Source: Mycolicibacterium boenickei (GTDB lineage: Bacteria; Actinomycetota; Actinomycetes; Mycobacteriales; Mycobacteriaceae). From it: a stretch of DNA of 64,000 nucleotides. The stretch is taken from contig NZ_AP022579.1 of the NCBI RefSeq assembly GCF_010731295.1, positions 3,782,001 through 3,846,000 on the forward strand, in the 5' to 3' direction. Made by a program: the position numbers and the translations under genes. This document shows positions 1 to 11,969 of this stretch, piece after piece; the stretch's first letter is position 1, and each line of letters opens with the position of its first letter. The notes beneath the pieces are model-generated. The model was not told the DNA's origin, did no database searches, and was given only the letters and a program-made list of their open reading frames with translations.

Positions 1-2359
<2,359 letters not shown>

Positions 2360-2504
2360 CTTCCGCTCCTTGTTAGGCGGTTACTACTGACAGTGCTTGT
2401 GGCACCTTCTATCGTCCACCTATCTTGCCGCCTCCGTGCCGCTGGGGGTGGCGGTGCGCAAGTTACCCATCAGTTGCTTTCTGAACCGGTAACGTCTGCA
2501 GATC

Positions 2505-3077
2505 GTGCCGGTTGATGGGCAGTTTGGGGCAAAGGCGCGGATCGCCGCGTGCGCACTGGGTGGCGCCGCGGTGATCGCGATGGTCGTGGTGGGGTGTTCG
2601 GCTGTTACCGGCGGTACCGCACAAGTTGATTCGTCGGCGGCGCCCGACTATCGGGCGTCGGTGAAGGCCTCGATCGAGGAGTCCTCGGCGAGTTCGGTGA
2701 CCCGCGAATCCGAACGGCAGGCCTCGTTGACCACCCGCGCCGTGCACACCGTCTGCGAGGACCTCAGCACCTCGGCCGTGGACGCGGTCAACGCCGTCAA
2801 CGGCTACGTCGAAGCGGTCAACAACGGCGGGGACACCGCGGCCAAGGCCGGGCCCGCGATCGACGGGCTGAACCGCAGTGCCGATCTGGTCAGTTCGGGT
2901 CTGTCCGACGCGCTGTCGCCGGATCTGCGCGCCGCGCTGACCGAGTGGGTCGACTCGGCCAGGGCCCTCGTCGCCGCCATTTCCGGCCACGTCGGCCCGG
3001 ATCAGTTCAACGCGGCGTCCACGCGATCGAACACCGCCAGAGAGGATGCGCTGAACCGATGCGACAAGGCTTACTGA
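2505..3077 (+). CDS. putative lipoprotein, Rv2240c-like, unknown function
   Basis: A 190-residue exported protein starting at GTG. Residues 9-31 form a hydrophobic signal ending in VVGC, a plausible lipobox with the lipidated cysteine near residue 31. The mature part is helical and hydrophilic, with no catalytic motif that I recognise. By position (divergent from aceE, upstream of the DUF3052 and ahpE genes) it matches M. tuberculosis Rv2240c. A TAACGT hexamer about nine bases before the GTG could be the -10 element and would leave a very short or absent leader. Function unknown. Confidence 0.75.
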   Translation: MPVDGQFGAKARIAACALGGAAVIAMVVVGCSAVTGGTAQVDSSAAPDYRASVKASIEESSASSVTRESERQASLTTRAVHTVCEDLSTSAVDAVNAVNGYVEAVNNGGDTAAKAGPAIDGLNRSADLVSSGLSDALSPDLRAALTEWVDSARALVAAISGHVGPDQFNAASTRSNTAREDALNRCDKAY

Positions 3078-3221
3078 CGGGCCGACGGACAAAGTGGCCC
3101 GCCGGACACCCGCGCAAGTGCGTCGCCGTGCGACGATAGGTCGCAACACGCATCGCGCGCGCATGAGCGGGCGACGGACAAGTCTTGAGACAGGCTCGAA
3201 GAAAGGTAAGGAGGACCGACG

Positions 3222-3659
3222 GTGGTCGCGGCGGCGGGGACGGACTCAGGCCCCAACTACGCCCAGATCCTGGGGATCCACAAGGATCAGATAGTCCAGG
3301 AATTGGGTTGGGACGAGGATAGCGACGACGACATCCGGGCCGACATCGAGGAAGCGTGCGGCTCCGAGCTGCTCGATGAGGATTCGGACGAAGTCGTCGA
3401 CGTCGTATTGCTCTGGTGGAGGGACGACGACGGGGATCTGGTCGACCGGCTCATGGATGCCATCACTCCACTCGCCGAGGACGGCGTGATCTGGGTGGTG
3501 ACCCCCAAGACCGGCAAGCCCGGGCACGTGTTGCCCGCGGAGATCGCCGAATCGGCGCCGACGGCCGGTCTGATGCAGACCTCGTCGGCCAAATTGGGGG
3601 ACTGGACGGCGAGCCGGTTGGTGCAGCCGAAATCGAAGGCCGCGGGCAAGCGAACCTGA
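3222..3659 (+). CDS. DUF3052 family protein (Rv2239c-like)
   Basis: A 145-residue soluble acidic protein. Residues 10-75 carry many Asp/Glu residues (for example DEDSDDDIRADIEEACG), followed by a compact domain with VDVVLLWWRDDDGDL and GVIWVVTPKTGKPG, typical of the actinobacterial DUF3052 family. The GTG start follows a strong AAGGAGG site. The stop codon overlaps the AhpE start by one base (TGATG), so the two genes are probably translationally coupled. The family is conserved next to ahpE in mycobacteria but has no assigned activity; a link to peroxide defence is inference from that coupling only. Confidence 0.8.
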   Translation: MVAAAGTDSGPNYAQILGIHKDQIVQELGWDEDSDDDIRADIEEACGSELLDEDSDEVVDVVLLWWRDDDGDLVDRLMDAITPLAEDGVIWVVTPKTGKPGHVLPAEIAESAPTAGLMQTSSAKLGDWTASRLVQPKSKAAGKRT

Positions 3660-4129
3660 TGCTGGCTGTGGGAGCCCCGGCGCCCGATTTCACGCTCCGG
3701 GACCAGAACGGCAGGCCGATCACCCTCAGCGCGTACCGCGGTGCCAAGGACGTGCTGCTGGTGTTCTTTCCGTTGGCGTTCACCGGCGTGTGTGAAGGCG
3801 AACTCGGAGAGATCCGCGACAAGCTGCCGCTGTACGAGAACGACGACACCGCCACCCTGGCGATCTCCGTCGGACCACCACCGACGCACAAGATCTGGTC
3901 CATCGAAAGCGGATTCACCTTCCCGGTGCTGGCCGATTTCTGGCCGCACGGCGCAGTCAGCCAGGCCTACGGCGTGTTCAACGACGATGCCGGATACCCG
4001 AACCGCGGCACCTTCGTCGTCGACCGGGCCGGCAAGATCCGCTTCGCGGAGATGATGGATCCGGGCCAGCCGCGCGATCAGGCGGTCTGGCGGGAGGCAC
4101 TGGCAGCGCTGCAGTCCGAGCGGGCCTGA
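3659..4129 (+). CDS. ahpE: one-cysteine peroxiredoxin AhpE
   Basis: Thiol peroxidase reducing hydroperoxides and peroxynitrite; in mycobacteria it is recycled through mycothiol/mycoredoxin. The 156-residue product has the thioredoxin fold and the active-site stretch FPLAFTGVC, with peroxidatic Cys45 in the same position as in M. tuberculosis AhpE (153 aa). A resolving cysteine is not evident, in keeping with the 1-Cys class. The start ATG overlaps the preceding stop (TGATG). A longer upstream in-frame extension exists but lies wholly inside the DUF3052 gene and is rejected. Confidence 0.95.
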   Translation: MLAVGAPAPDFTLRDQNGRPITLSAYRGAKDVLLVFFPLAFTGVCEGELGEIRDKLPLYENDDTATLAISVGPPPTHKIWSIESGFTFPVLADFWPHGAVSQAYGVFNDDAGYPNRGTFVVDRAGKIRFAEMMDPGQPRDQAVWREALAALQSERA

Positions 4130-4171
4130 ATTTCCGGTCACGCGGTCTCGGCGTGTACCGTGCCTGCGACG

Positions 4172-4246
4172 GGGCGCGTAGCTCAGTGGTAGAGCTCTGG
4201 TTTTACACACCAGCGGTCGGCGGTTCGATACCGTCCGCGCCCACCA
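4172..4246 (+). tRNA. tRNA-Val (anticodon UAC)
   Basis: A complete cloverleaf. The seven-base acceptor stem GGGCGCG pairs with CGCGCCC. The D-arm is GCTCAGTGGTAGAGC. The anticodon stem CTGGT/ACCAG encloses the loop TTTACAC, giving anticodon TAC. The T-arm contains GGTTCGATACC. The CCA end is encoded at 4244-4246. It lies between ahpE and the convergent secreted-protein gene. Confidence 0.96.
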
Positions 4247-4261
4247 AGAAAGTCCCCAGTC

Positions 4262-4789
4262 CTACGACCACACCGGCTTCGCGCGTTTCAGCGTGAGTTC
4301 CTGGCCGCGCATGACCGTGTCCCCCCAGCACGACGGGTTCTCATCGGAGAACTTCATGTTGACGAACCCGGTGAGATCGGGCCGGATGACATATTTGAAC
4401 GGAACGGGCCCGGTTTTCTGCGCCAGCGCGCCGGGCTTGCATGGCATGCCGGGATTGACGCGCTCGCCGACCCACGCGCCCCTGTGCCGATCTGCGGCGG
4501 AATCCCACGACAGATCCAGCTGCCATTCGCCCTCACGTTCGGGCGAATGCACCCGCAGGCACCGGGGTCCGCAGCCCGACAGGGTCCAGTCATAGGGCTC
4601 CGGCGTGGTATCGGACGAGGGTCCGGTGACGGTGTAGACGCCCGGTCGGGGCAACGGTGGAGCCGGCAACTCTGGGGCTGCGGCGGGCGGGCCGGATGAC
4701 GTGAGGCCGCCGAGCGCGAATCCGATTGCCAGCGAAACGGCAATCAGGACAATGGCGTCTTTCAAAAGGGGACCTCCGAGTCGGATCAT
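4262..4789 (-). CDS. membrane-anchored or secreted hypothetical protein
   Basis: A 175-residue protein with one N-terminal hydrophobic segment (about residues 9-28) and a Pro/Ala-rich linker. The extracytoplasmic domain contains four cysteines (in SGCGPRCLRV, GMPCKPG and NPSCWGD) that could form two disulfides. I recognise no enzyme motif. The ATG start places the hydrophobic segment as a signal anchor; an in-frame GTG at 4822, six bases after the upstream VOC stop, is an alternative. It lies downstream of the VOC gene on the same strand and ends just after the tRNA-Val gene. Function unknown. Confidence 0.7.
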   Translation of the reverse strand: MIRLGGPLLKDAIVLIAVSLAIGFALGGLTSSGPPAAAPELPAPPLPRPGVYTVTGPSSDTTPEPYDWTLSGCGPRCLRVHSPEREGEWQLDLSWDSAADRHRGAWVGERVNPGMPCKPGALAQKTGPVPFKYVIRPDLTGFVNMKFSDENPSCWGDTVMRGQELTLKRAKPVWS

Positions 4790-4828
4790 ATCCACGGACT
4801 CGGCGATACCCTGCCGTACCACCCGAGT

Positions 4829-5221
4829 TCAGGCCCCGGCGAAGAATTCCAGGGCGATGCCGTCGGGGTCGCGGAAGCTCAGGCCCGACCCGTACGGCGC
4901 ATCGACGATTCCGCCGTGGGCTATCCCGAGGGCGTCCAGTCGCTCCACCCAGGCCTCCAGGTCCGCCCGCGACGCGCAGCCGAAGCCGACGTGGTCCAGT
5001 CCCACCCGGAACTCGCTGAAACGCTCGTCGGGTGCGGGATCGCGGTGTTGATGGATGCCGAACAGGGTGCCGCCGTCCAGCAGCCACACCAGGTGGTGGA
5101 AGCCGGCGTCGGTGTCCTCGTCGAGCACCGGATCGGCGCCGAACAGCGTGCGGTACCACGGCCCGCTGACCGCCAGATCGCGGACAGTGACCGCCACATG
5201 AGCGAGCGCTGGGAACGTCAT
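4829..5221 (-). CDS. VOC-fold (glyoxalase/dioxygenase superfamily) protein
   Basis: A 130-residue protein with the paired beta-alpha-beta-beta-beta modules of the vicinal oxygen chelate fold. It starts HVAVTVRDLAVSGPWYRTLFG and ends FRDPDGIALEFFAG, and GLDHVGFGC opens the second module. Histidines near residues 8 and 76 and the glutamate in ALEFF fit the usual metal ligands. The substrate cannot be inferred. It is transcribed after the MpaB-family gene (15-base gap), so co-transcription is likely. Confidence 0.85.
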   Translation of the reverse strand: MTFPALAHVAVTVRDLAVSGPWYRTLFGADPVLDEDTDAGFHHLVWLLDGGTLFGIHQHRDPAPDERFSEFRVGLDHVGFGCASRADLEAWVERLDALGIAHGGIVDAPYGSGLSFRDPDGIALEFFAGA

Positions 5222-5235
5222 CTTCGCCTCCTCGG

Positions 5236-6063
5236 TCAGACCACTCGTCTGCCCAAGCGGTCACGGATCCGCATGTCCCACAGGTAGAGCTGATAACCCA
5301 ACAACCACACCTCGTGTGGGATCACCCGATCTGCGGCCCGCAGGCCGGTCAACAACCACTCGAAACGCCGCTGCTGATCGGCCGTCCAGCTCATCCGCAT
5401 GAGGGTGCGGAACTCGGCGGGCAGGAACCCGGCGGTAGCGAACAGGTTGAACCGCCCGGCAAGCAGTCGCAGCGGCGCGGGCAGAAACTCCATCGCGGCC
5501 ACTCCGTGCAAATGCTCGCGCACCGGCGGGTCGATCCGCAGGTCCTGCAGCGACTGCTTCCAGTACGCGTCGAAGGCGTTGCGGTCCTCGGGCCACATCT
5601 CGTCGCGCACCTGCAAGGTGGTGCCCAGCGTGCGGGCGTCGGCGTAGACCGCGTCGGCGGACTCCTCATCGAGCGGTCCGTAGAGGAACTCGTGCATGTC
5701 GACGTAGTACCGGTACAGGCAGGCGGCCACCCACAGCTGCAGCCGTGGGTCGAAAGCGTTGTAGGACACCGGGCTTGATTCCCGTGAGCGGACCAGCGCG
5801 TGCACCCTGTCGATCTGGGTGCGCAGCATCGCCCGGTCGGCATCGGTGCCCATGGTGGCCGCGGCCAGATAGGTCCCGGTGGTGCGGGCCCGCTTGAACG
5901 GGTGCTCGTAGACGTTGCCGCTGTCCACCGGGCTCTCCAGGACGCCGTAACCGACGCCCGGGGAGGACAGCTGCATGATGACGTTGGCGGCGGGCAGCAG
6001 GGCCGCCGCGGGGTTGAGCAGATCGGTGACCCGGCGCGGGCGTCGTGGCGGACCCAGCCTCAT
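5236..6063 (-). CDS. oxygenase MpaB family protein (DUF2236), Rv2237c-like
   Basis: A 275-residue protein of the DUF2236/MpaB family, named after a fungal oxygenase of mycophenolic acid synthesis and abundant in mycobacteria. Family features are RDRLGRR near the end and a helical core ([24 protein letters not shown]). The family's proposed haem ligation and reaction in bacteria are not established here. The ATG at 6063 was chosen over longer in-frame extensions because those run under cobD on the other strand. It is divergent from cobD, with 36 bases between starts, and upstream of the VOC gene. Confidence 0.8.
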   Translation of the reverse strand: MRLGPPRRPRRVTDLLNPAAALLPAANVIMQLSSPGVGYGVLESPVDSGNVYEHPFKRARTTGTYLAAATMGTDADRAMLRTQIDRVHALVRSRESSPVSYNAFDPRLQLWVAACLYRYYVDMHEFLYGPLDEESADAVYADARTLGTTLQVRDEMWPEDRNAFDAYWKQSLQDLRIDPPVREHLHGVAAMEFLPAPLRLLAGRFNLFATAGFLPAEFRTLMRMSWTADQQRRFEWLLTGLRAADRVIPHEVWLLGYQLYLWDMRIRDRLGRRVV

Positions 6064-6099
6064 GAAATCGAGTAGATCACCTTGTGAGACGCTGCCGGG

Positions 6100-7047
6100 G
6101 TGTTTGCGCCGAGAAGTGCCGGTATCGCCATGGGGTTCCTGGCCGACCTGCTGCTCGGTGATCCGCGCCGTGGGCATCCGGTGGCCGGGTTCGGCACTGG
6201 CGCAGCCCGGTTGGAGAAGCTGACCTACGCCGACAGTCGCGGCGCAGGTGTGCTGCATACCGGGCTGCTGCTCGGCGGTCTGGCCGGGCTGGGCTGGGCA
6301 GCGGGGCGCGGTGACCGAATGTGGGTCACCGCGGTGGCCACCTATTTCGCGCTCGGCGGTACGTCCCTCAACCGGGTCGGGCACCAGATGTCGAGGCTGC
6401 TCACCGCCGACGACGTGGCGGGTGCCCGGCGGCTTCTGCCCTCGCTGTGCGGGCGGGATCCCGCCGCGCTGGACGCGTCGGGCCTGACCCGGGCCACCGT
6501 GGAATCGCTGGCGGAGAACACCTCTGACGCCCAGGTGGCGCCGCTGTTCTGGGCGGCGATCGGCGGGGTTCCCGGCGTGCTGGTCTATCGGGGTGCCAAC
6601 ACGCTGGACGCCATGATCGGGCACCGATCGCCGCGGTACAACCACTTCGGTTGGGCGGCAGCCAAATTCGACGATGTACTGAATTACGTGCCGGCCCGGC
6701 TGACGGGCGTGCTGACGGTGCTGTGCGCACCGGTGGTGGGCGGTTCGCCGGCCGCTGCGCTGCGCGCCTGGCGACGCGATGCGTCGCGGCATCCGAGTCC
6801 GAATGCCGGGGTGGCCGAGGCGTCGTTCGCCGGGGCGCTCGGGGTGCGTCTCGGCGGCCCGACGCAGTACGCGCACCAGCTCGAGATCCGGCCCACGCTG
6901 GGCGACGGGCGCGTCCCTGAGGTGGCCGATGTGGCGCGGGCGGTGCGGTTGTCGCGTGCGGTGCAGGCCGCGTCGGCGGCGGTTGCGGTACTGCTGGCGG
7001 TCAGCGCCGCTTGCCGTAGCGGTCGGCGATCTTCTCCTCGCTCGTGA
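6100..7047 (+). CDS. cobD: adenosylcobinamide-phosphate synthase CobD (CbiB)
   Basis: Integral membrane enzyme attaching aminopropanol phosphate to adenosylcobyric acid late in cobalamin synthesis. The 315-residue product has the family signatures [55 protein letters not shown] and [12 protein letters not shown], plus several hydrophobic helices. It begins at GTG. The last 15 residues (from about AACRSGRR) do not look like the family and lie over the end of the convergent SURF1 gene, a 47-base 3' overlap. Companion genes cobU, cobT and cobS lie near 50 kb. Confidence 0.92.
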   Translation: MFAPRSAGIAMGFLADLLLGDPRRGHPVAGFGTGAARLEKLTYADSRGAGVLHTGLLLGGLAGLGWAAGRGDRMWVTAVATYFALGGTSLNRVGHQMSRLLTADDVAGARRLLPSLCGRDPAALDASGLTRATVESLAENTSDAQVAPLFWAAIGGVPGVLVYRGANTLDAMIGHRSPRYNHFGWAAAKFDDVLNYVPARLTGVLTVLCAPVVGGSPAAALRAWRRDASRHPSPNAGVAEASFAGALGVRLGGPTQYAHQLEIRPTLGDGRVPEVADVARAVRLSRAVQAASAAVAVLLAVSAACRSGRRSSPRS

Positions 7048-7831
7048 GCTCCCGGGCCGGCTCTTCCGAGGCGGCCTGCGCGGCCGCGCGTTCGCGCCGG
7101 CGCTGCTGGATCTCGGCGTAGACGAAGTAGCCCAGTCCCAGCGGGGCGACGATCCCGAACGCGATCCACTGGATGCCGTAGGACAGGAACGGTCCGGCGT
7201 CGAGGTGCGGCAGGGAGATCTCCCCGAGCCCGCCGGGTTGACCGGCCACCAGCTGCAGGTACGAACCGGTCAGCGGAACACCGGTGAGCGAGGAGATCTG
7301 CTCGGGGTTGATCGAATACACCTGCTGTGCACCGTCGTCGCCGCGGAACGGCTCCTTGCCCGGCAGTCGCGCTTCCGCATCACGCAAGCGCGCGGTGATC
7401 GTCACCTGGCCCGTCGGTGCGGCCGCGAACTGTGGCACCTTGTTCCCGTCGATCGGCGTGATGAAGCCGCGATTGACCAGGACCGTGGGCCCGCCGTCGA
7501 CCGCGAACGGGGTGAGCACCTCGAACGCGGGCTCACCGTCGACCACGCGCAGCCGAACCAGTACCTCGCCCTTGGGAAGGTAGTGACCGGTGGCGGTGAC
7601 CCGCTGCCACTGAGAGTCGGGTGCGGCCGAATCCTGCTGGGGCAGAAGGGTGGTGACGGGAACCGGATCGGCCTGCAGCGAATGGCTGATCTGGTTGTTC
7701 TCCCGCGAGGTCTTGGTGTTCTTGCCCAGCTGCCACGGCGCCAGCACGGTGAAGCACAGGTAGGCGAATGCGGCGACCACGATGAACAAGGCCACCCATT
7801 GGGGCCGCAGCAGGAAAGTCAAACGCCGCAT
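7001..7831 (-). CDS. SURF1 family cytochrome oxidase biogenesis protein (Rv2235-like)
   Basis: A 276-residue membrane protein of the SURF1 family, which helps assemble the haem a3 centre of aa3-type oxidase. Two transmembrane helices bracket a periplasmic domain: residues 12-34, starting [25 protein letters not shown], and residues about 222-244. Family motifs [14 protein letters not shown] and [19 protein letters not shown] are present. It starts four bases after the PtpA stop, so it is the third gene of a ptkA-ptpA-SURF1 operon. The C-terminal 20 residues are charged. Its 3' end overlaps cobD from the other strand. Confidence 0.9.
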   Translation of the reverse strand: MRRLTFLLRPQWVALFIVVAAFAYLCFTVLAPWQLGKNTKTSRENNQISHSLQADPVPVTTLLPQQDSAAPDSQWQRVTATGHYLPKGEVLVRLRVVDGEPAFEVLTPFAVDGGPTVLVNRGFITPIDGNKVPQFAAAPTGQVTITARLRDAEARLPGKEPFRGDDGAQQVYSINPEQISSLTGVPLTGSYLQLVAGQPGGLGEISLPHLDAGPFLSYGIQWIAFGIVAPLGLGYFVYAEIQQRRRERAAAQAASEEPARELTSEEKIADRYGKRR

Positions 7832-7835
7832 CAGG

Positions 7836-8336
7836 CTAGGTCTCCTCGAGGACTTTCCGCTCCGCGAGCGCCTCGTCGACCCAAGCGTGCAGCCCGGGCA
7901 GGGACGCCTCGATCACGGTGAACACGTCTTCGAAATCGGCCTTGCCGCCGTAGTACGGATCCTCGACATCGAGGGCGTGCGCGCCCGAGCGTGGGTCGAA
8001 CGAGCGCAGCATGCGCAGCCGATCGCCCGTGACACCCAGGTCGGTGAGGATGCGCAGATGGTTGCGGCCGAGTGCGACGACCAGGTCGGCGCCGAGATGG
8101 TCGTCGCAAACCTGGGCGGCGACGTGATCGCTGGGATAGCCGCGTTCACGCAACACCAGGCAGGCACGTTCGTCGGCGCCGTCTCCGGCATGCCAGCCGC
8201 CGGTGCCGCCGCTGGTCACCCGGACCACGTCGGCCAAGCCGCGCTCGTTGATCTGGTGGGCGAACATCTTCTCGGCCATCGGGGACCGGCAGATGTTGCC
8301 CGAGCACACGAACGTGACATGCAGCAGCTCAGACAC
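7836..8336 (-). CDS. ptpA: low-molecular-weight protein tyrosine phosphatase PtpA
   Basis: A 166-residue cysteine phosphatase. The P-loop CSGNICRS gives nucleophile Cys11 and Arg17. The general acid Asp126 lies in DVEDPYYG, and the two tyrosines 128/129 that PtkA phosphorylates in M. tuberculosis are both kept. In pathogenic species PtpA is exported and blocks phagosome acidification; in a saprophyte its target is unknown. The GTG start lies inside the end of the ptkA frame (8-base overlap), so translation is coupled to the kinase. Confidence 0.94.
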   Translation of the reverse strand: MSELLHVTFVCSGNICRSPMAEKMFAHQINERGLADVVRVTSGGTGGWHAGDGADERACLVLRERGYPSDHVAAQVCDDHLGADLVVALGRNHLRILTDLGVTGDRLRMLRSFDPRSGAHALDVEDPYYGGKADFEDVFTVIEASLPGLHAWVDEALAERKVLEET

Positions 8337-9006
8337 CGAGCACCTCCCGAAGTGCGGTGACGTCGTCGACATGGGCGTGTGCGGCGACCGCGGTGGGACC
8401 GGTGAAATCGGAGGCGCCGTAGCCCCAGCCGACCACGACGGTGTCGATGCCGTGCTGGGCCGCACCCTCGACGTCGTGCATCCGGTCACCGACCATCAGG
8501 ACGCGCTCCGGCAGGGGCCGCAGCTGGGCCAGCGCATGGGCGACCACGTCGGCCTTGGCTGCCCGGACACCGTCGGGGCTGGCCCCGGCGATGACCTCGA
8601 AGTAGCCGTCCAGGCCGAAATGCTCGAGGATGCGGCGCGCGGTGGGTTCGGCCTTCGACGTCGCCACGGCCAGCCGCACCCCGGCGGCCCGCAGATCGGC
8701 CAGCAATGCCTCGACACCGTCGAACAGGCTGTTCATCGCCCAGCCGCGGCTCGTGTAATCGGCGCGGTAGGCCGCGATCGCGGCATCGGCATCGAAGCTC
8801 GTCTCGCCCAGGCTCAAGGCCTGCAGCGTCTCGTGCATCGGCGGGCCGACGATGCGTCCGGCCAGGTCACCGTCGGGCACACCGGCACCCACGTGGGCCA
8901 GCGCGTGACGGAAACTCGACACGATTCCGGCCGCCGAATCGGTCAGGGTGCCATCGAGGTCGAACAGCACCAGCTGCGGTCGGGTGAGTTCCAGCGTGTC
9001 AGTCAC
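8329..9006 (-). CDS. ptkA: HAD-family protein, PtkA-like tyrosine kinase/phosphatase
   Basis: A 225-residue HAD hydrolase. Motif I is FDLDGTLTDS, motif II is VATSK, and motif III/IV is KADVVAHAL...VLMVGDRMHDVEGA. In M. tuberculosis the orthologue (Rv2232) is reported as a protein tyrosine kinase acting on PtpA; in sequence it is a phosphoglycolate-phosphatase-like HAD. The GTG start was chosen because GGAGAA lies suitably upstream and the protein begins just before the HAD domain. It is the first gene of the operon with ptpA and SURF1 and is divergent from the cobC-like gene. Confidence 0.85.
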   Translation of the reverse strand: MTDTLELTRPQLVLFDLDGTLTDSAAGIVSSFRHALAHVGAGVPDGDLAGRIVGPPMHETLQALSLGETSFDADAAIAAYRADYTSRGWAMNSLFDGVEALLADLRAAGVRLAVATSKAEPTARRILEHFGLDGYFEVIAGASPDGVRAAKADVVAHALAQLRPLPERVLMVGDRMHDVEGAAQHGIDTVVVGWGYGASDFTGPTAVAAHAHVDDVTALREVLGV

Positions 9007-9047
9007 GTGCCCATTCTCCCGTATGCCGCGGGCAGTCCTCCGACCAC

Positions 9048-9053
9048 TAGTGT
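9048..9053 (+). promoter_or_regulatory. -10 element of the cobC-like operon (leaderless layout)
   Basis: TAGTGT fits the mycobacterial -10 consensus TANNNT. Six bases separate it from the GTG start codon, so transcription probably begins at the start codon itself and the mRNA would lack a leader. Confidence 0.6.
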
Positions 9054-9059
9054 CGTGCT

Positions 9060-10082
9060 GTGCCAAACCCACCCCGCGCAGGCGCCCGCTACCACGGCGA
9101 CCAGGCCGCATTGCCGGGCATGCTGGACTTCGCGGTCAACGTCCGTCCCGGTGGTCCGCCGTCCTGGCTGACCGACCGGCTCGCGGCCCGGTTGCCGGAC
9201 CTGGGCAGCTACCCGAGTGCGGCCGACCAGCGCCGCGCGGTGGAGGCCGTGGCCGCGCGCCACGACCGCGCGGCGGACGAGGTGGCCCTGCTGGCGGGTG
9301 GGGCCGAGGGATTCGCGCTGCTGGCCGGACTGCGCCCGCGGCTGGCCGCACTGGTGGCCCCGTCGTTCACCGAACCCGAGGCGGTGCTGGCGGCGGCTGG
9401 GGTGCCGATCGAGCACGTGGTACTCCCGTACCCATTTACCTTGGCCGAGGCCGACGTGCCCGCCGAGGCGGACCTGGTGGTGGTCGGCAATCCGACCAAT
9501 CCGACCGGCGTGCTGCACCGCCGCGACGAGATCCTGGCGTTGCGACGGCCGGGCCGGCTGCTGGTGGTGGACGAGGCGTTCGCCGACGGCATTCCCGGTG
9601 AAGCCCAGACCCTGGCGGGTGAACCGCTGCCCGACGTATTGGTGCTGCGCAGCCTGACGAAGACCTGGGCGCTGGCGGGGTTGCGGGTCGGATACGCTCT
9701 CGGCGCGCCCGAGGTGCTGGCCCGGCTCACCGCGCCGCGTCCGCACTGGCCGCTGGGCACGCTGCAACTGGAGGCCATCGCCGCGGCCAGCAGTCCTGAA
9801 GCGGTCGCCGCGGCCGACGCCGCGGCGCAGCGCCTCGCCGATTTGCGTGCCGCGATGGTTGCCGGGCTCGCCGGGCTCGGGCTGGGCGTTGTGGCCGGTG
9901 ACGCGCCATTTGTCCTGTTCACGGTGCCCGACGCGGAGCTGATGCGAAAACATCTGGAAAGCAAAGGCATTGCGGTACGCCGTTGCGATACGTTCGTGGG
10001 CCTGCCGGAGAATTACCTGCGTGCCGCGGTGCGGCCGGAATGGCCCGCACTCATCGACGCCATGACGGAGGTGCTGCAATGA
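9060..10082 (+). CDS. cobC: Rv2231c-like aminotransferase CobC (threonine-phosphate decarboxylase family)
   Basis: A 340-residue fold-type I PLP enzyme related to histidinol-phosphate aminotransferase and L-threonine-O-3-phosphate decarboxylase, the source of aminopropanol phosphate used by CobD. The PLP lysine is Lys201 in [25 protein letters not shown] (143-150) and VVDEAFAD (169-176) are the cofactor motifs. The GTG start coincides with the expected transcription start. Its stop overlaps the next ATG (ATGA). Family assignment is firm; decarboxylase versus aminotransferase activity is inferred from the nearby cobD. Confidence 0.85.
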   Translation: MPNPPRAGARYHGDQAALPGMLDFAVNVRPGGPPSWLTDRLAARLPDLGSYPSAADQRRAVEAVAARHDRAADEVALLAGGAEGFALLAGLRPRLAALVAPSFTEPEAVLAAAGVPIEHVVLPYPFTLAEADVPAEADLVVVGNPTNPTGVLHRRDEILALRRPGRLLVVDEAFADGIPGEAQTLAGEPLPDVLVLRSLTKTWALAGLRVGYALGAPEVLARLTAPRPHWPLGTLQLEAIAAASSPEAVAAADAAAQRLADLRAAMVAGLAGLGLGVVAGDAPFVLFTVPDAELMRKHLESKGIAVRRCDTFVGLPENYLRAAVRPEWPALIDAMTEVLQ

Positions 10083-11212
10083 GCGGGCGAACGGCCGGGG
10101 TGCCGTTGGCGGAGGTGATCGCCGCGCTGGACGCCGCATACCCGCCGCACCTGGCCCACGACTGGGATTCGGTCGGCCTGGTGTGCGGCGATCCCGACGA
10201 ACCGGTCGAATCGGTGACGATCGCTGTCGACGCGACCGAGGCCGTGGTCGACGAGGTGCCCGAGCGCGGACTGCTGCTGGCGCACCACCCGCTGCTGCTG
10301 CGCGGCGTGGACACCGTCGCGGCCGACACCGCCAAGGGCGCCCTGATCCACCGGCTGATCCGCACCGGACGAGCCCTGTTCACCGCGCACACCAACGCCG
10401 ACGCAGCCTCGCCCGGCGTGTCCGACGCGCTCGCCGAGGCGCTGGGCCTGACCGTCGACGCGGTGCTGTCGCCGGCGGCATCCGGCCCCGACCTCGACAA
10501 ATGGGTCGTGTTCGTGCCGGCCGGGGACACCGCCGCGGTGCGCGAGGCATTGTTCGCCGCGGGTGCCGGGCGCATCGGCGACTATTCGCACTGCAGCTGG
10601 AGTGTGCCGGGGACCGGGCAGTTCCTGCCGCACGACGGCGCCGCCCCGGCGATCGGGGAGGTGGGCACCGTCGAGCAGGTGGCCGAGGACCGCGTGGAGG
10701 TGATCGCTCCCGCGAGGCTGCGCGCCGCCATCCTGTCGGCCCTGCGCGCCGCGCATCCCTACGAGGAACCCGCCTTCGACATCTTCGCGCTGGCCCCGAT
10801 CCCCGGTGACGTGGGCATCGGCCGGATCGGCGAGCTGGATCAACCGATTCCGTTGTCGGCCTTCGCATCCCGGGTGCGAGCGGCATTGCCGGCCACCTCG
10901 TGGGGGGTGCGGACCTCGGGAGATCCCGAGGCCGTGGTGTCGCGGGTCGCGGTGTGTGGGGGAGCCGGCGATTCGCTGCTGGGCACGGTGGCCCGGGCCG
11001 GCGTACAGGCTTATGTGACATCGGATTTGCGGCATCACCCGGCCGACGAGCACCGCCGGTCCTCTTCGGTCGCGCTGATCGACGTGGCGCACTGGGCCAC
11101 CGAGTTCCCATGGTGTGCCCAGGCTGCCGGGGTGCTGCGCGGGCAGTTCGGTGCCGCCTTAGAGGTGCGGGTGTCATCCGTGCGCACCGACCCGTGGAAC
11201 GTCGAGTGCTGA
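10079..11212 (+). CDS. Nif3-like dinuclear metal centre hexameric protein (DUF34)
   Basis: A 377-residue Nif3/YqfO family protein, longer than the roughly 250-residue bacterial form because a middle insert domain (about residues 135-245) is present. Likely metal ligands are seen in [12 protein letters not shown] (residues 60-71), FTAHTNAD and TSDLRHH near the C-terminus. Some family members are annotated as GTP cyclohydrolase I type 2, but the true reaction is uncertain. Its ATG overlaps the CobC stop. In mycobacteria this gene constantly sits between the aminotransferase and the zinc-ribbon gene. Confidence 0.9.
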   Translation: MSGRTAGVPLAEVIAALDAAYPPHLAHDWDSVGLVCGDPDEPVESVTIAVDATEAVVDEVPERGLLLAHHPLLLRGVDTVAADTAKGALIHRLIRTGRALFTAHTNADAASPGVSDALAEALGLTVDAVLSPAASGPDLDKWVVFVPAGDTAAVREALFAAGAGRIGDYSHCSWSVPGTGQFLPHDGAAPAIGEVGTVEQVAEDRVEVIAPARLRAAILSALRAAHPYEEPAFDIFALAPIPGDVGIGRIGELDQPIPLSAFASRVRAALPATSWGVRTSGDPEAVVSRVAVCGGAGDSLLGTVARAGVQAYVTSDLRHHPADEHRRSSSVALIDVAHWATEFPWCAQAAGVLRGQFGAALEVRVSSVRTDPWNVEC

Positions 11213-11240
11213 TCGCTACCAACAACATGAAAGTCAGGGC

Positions 11241-11969
11241 ATGAAAGCCGAAGTAAAACAACAACGTTCGCTTCTCGCGCTGACCGAGGTCGATGCCGAG
11301 CTCGGACGGCTGGCGCACCGCGCGAAGAACCTGGCCGAACAGAAGAAGGTGGACGAGGCGCAGGCCGAGCACGCCGCGGCCAGCGACGGGGTGGGCGTGC
11401 TGGGTATCGCGCTGGAGGACCTGGAAGCCCAGGTGAGCAAGCTCGAGAGCGAGATCGACTCGGTACGCCAGCGTGAGGACCGGGACCGGGCACTGATCGA
11501 CGGCGGCACGGTGGCCGCCAAGCAGGTCGCCGAGATCCAGCACGAACTGGAAACGTTGCAGCGCAGACAATCCAGCCTGGAGGACTCCTTGCTGGAGCTC
11601 ATGGAGCGGCGCGAGGAACTGTCGGGCCGGCAGGCCGAGGCCCTGCAACGCATCGACGATCTGCAGACCGCCCTGTCCGCGGCGCAGCAGGCTCGCGATG
11701 CCGCACTGGTGGAGATCGACCAGGCCAAGCATCAGGCGGCGACCCGGCGCGAAGGCCTGGTCGGCCTCATCGATCCCGAACTGGTCGCGCTCTATGAGCG
11801 TCTGCGCGCCCGGGGCGGCGCGGGGGCAGGGCTGCTCCAGGGCCGGCGCTGCGGTGCCTGCCGGATCGAGATCGATCGCGGTGAGAGCGCCCGGATCGCC
11901 GCGGCCGCAGAAGATGACGTGCTGCGCTGCCCCGAATGCGGGGCGATCCTCCTGCGGATCAAGCAGTGA
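11241..11969 (+). CDS. coiled-coil protein with C-terminal C4 zinc ribbon (Rv2229c-like)
   Basis: A 242-residue protein. Residues 1-175 are almost entirely charged heptad repeats predicted to form a long coiled coil. The C-terminus carries CGACRIEIDRGE...LRCPECGAIL, four cysteines in two CxxC pairs that make a zinc ribbon resembling nucleic-acid-binding ribbons. Its stop overlaps the GTG of the RNase H gene (GTGA), so it probably acts with that enzyme or its substrate; that is inference. Similar proteins occur next to RNase H in most actinobacteria. Confidence 0.88.
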   Translation: MKAEVKQQRSLLALTEVDAELGRLAHRAKNLAEQKKVDEAQAEHAAASDGVGVLGIALEDLEAQVSKLESEIDSVRQREDRDRALIDGGTVAAKQVAEIQHELETLQRRQSSLEDSLLELMERREELSGRQAEALQRIDDLQTALSAAQQARDAALVEIDQAKHQAATRREGLVGLIDPELVALYERLRARGGAGAGLLQGRRCGACRIEIDRGESARIAAAAEDDVLRCPECGAILLRIKQ

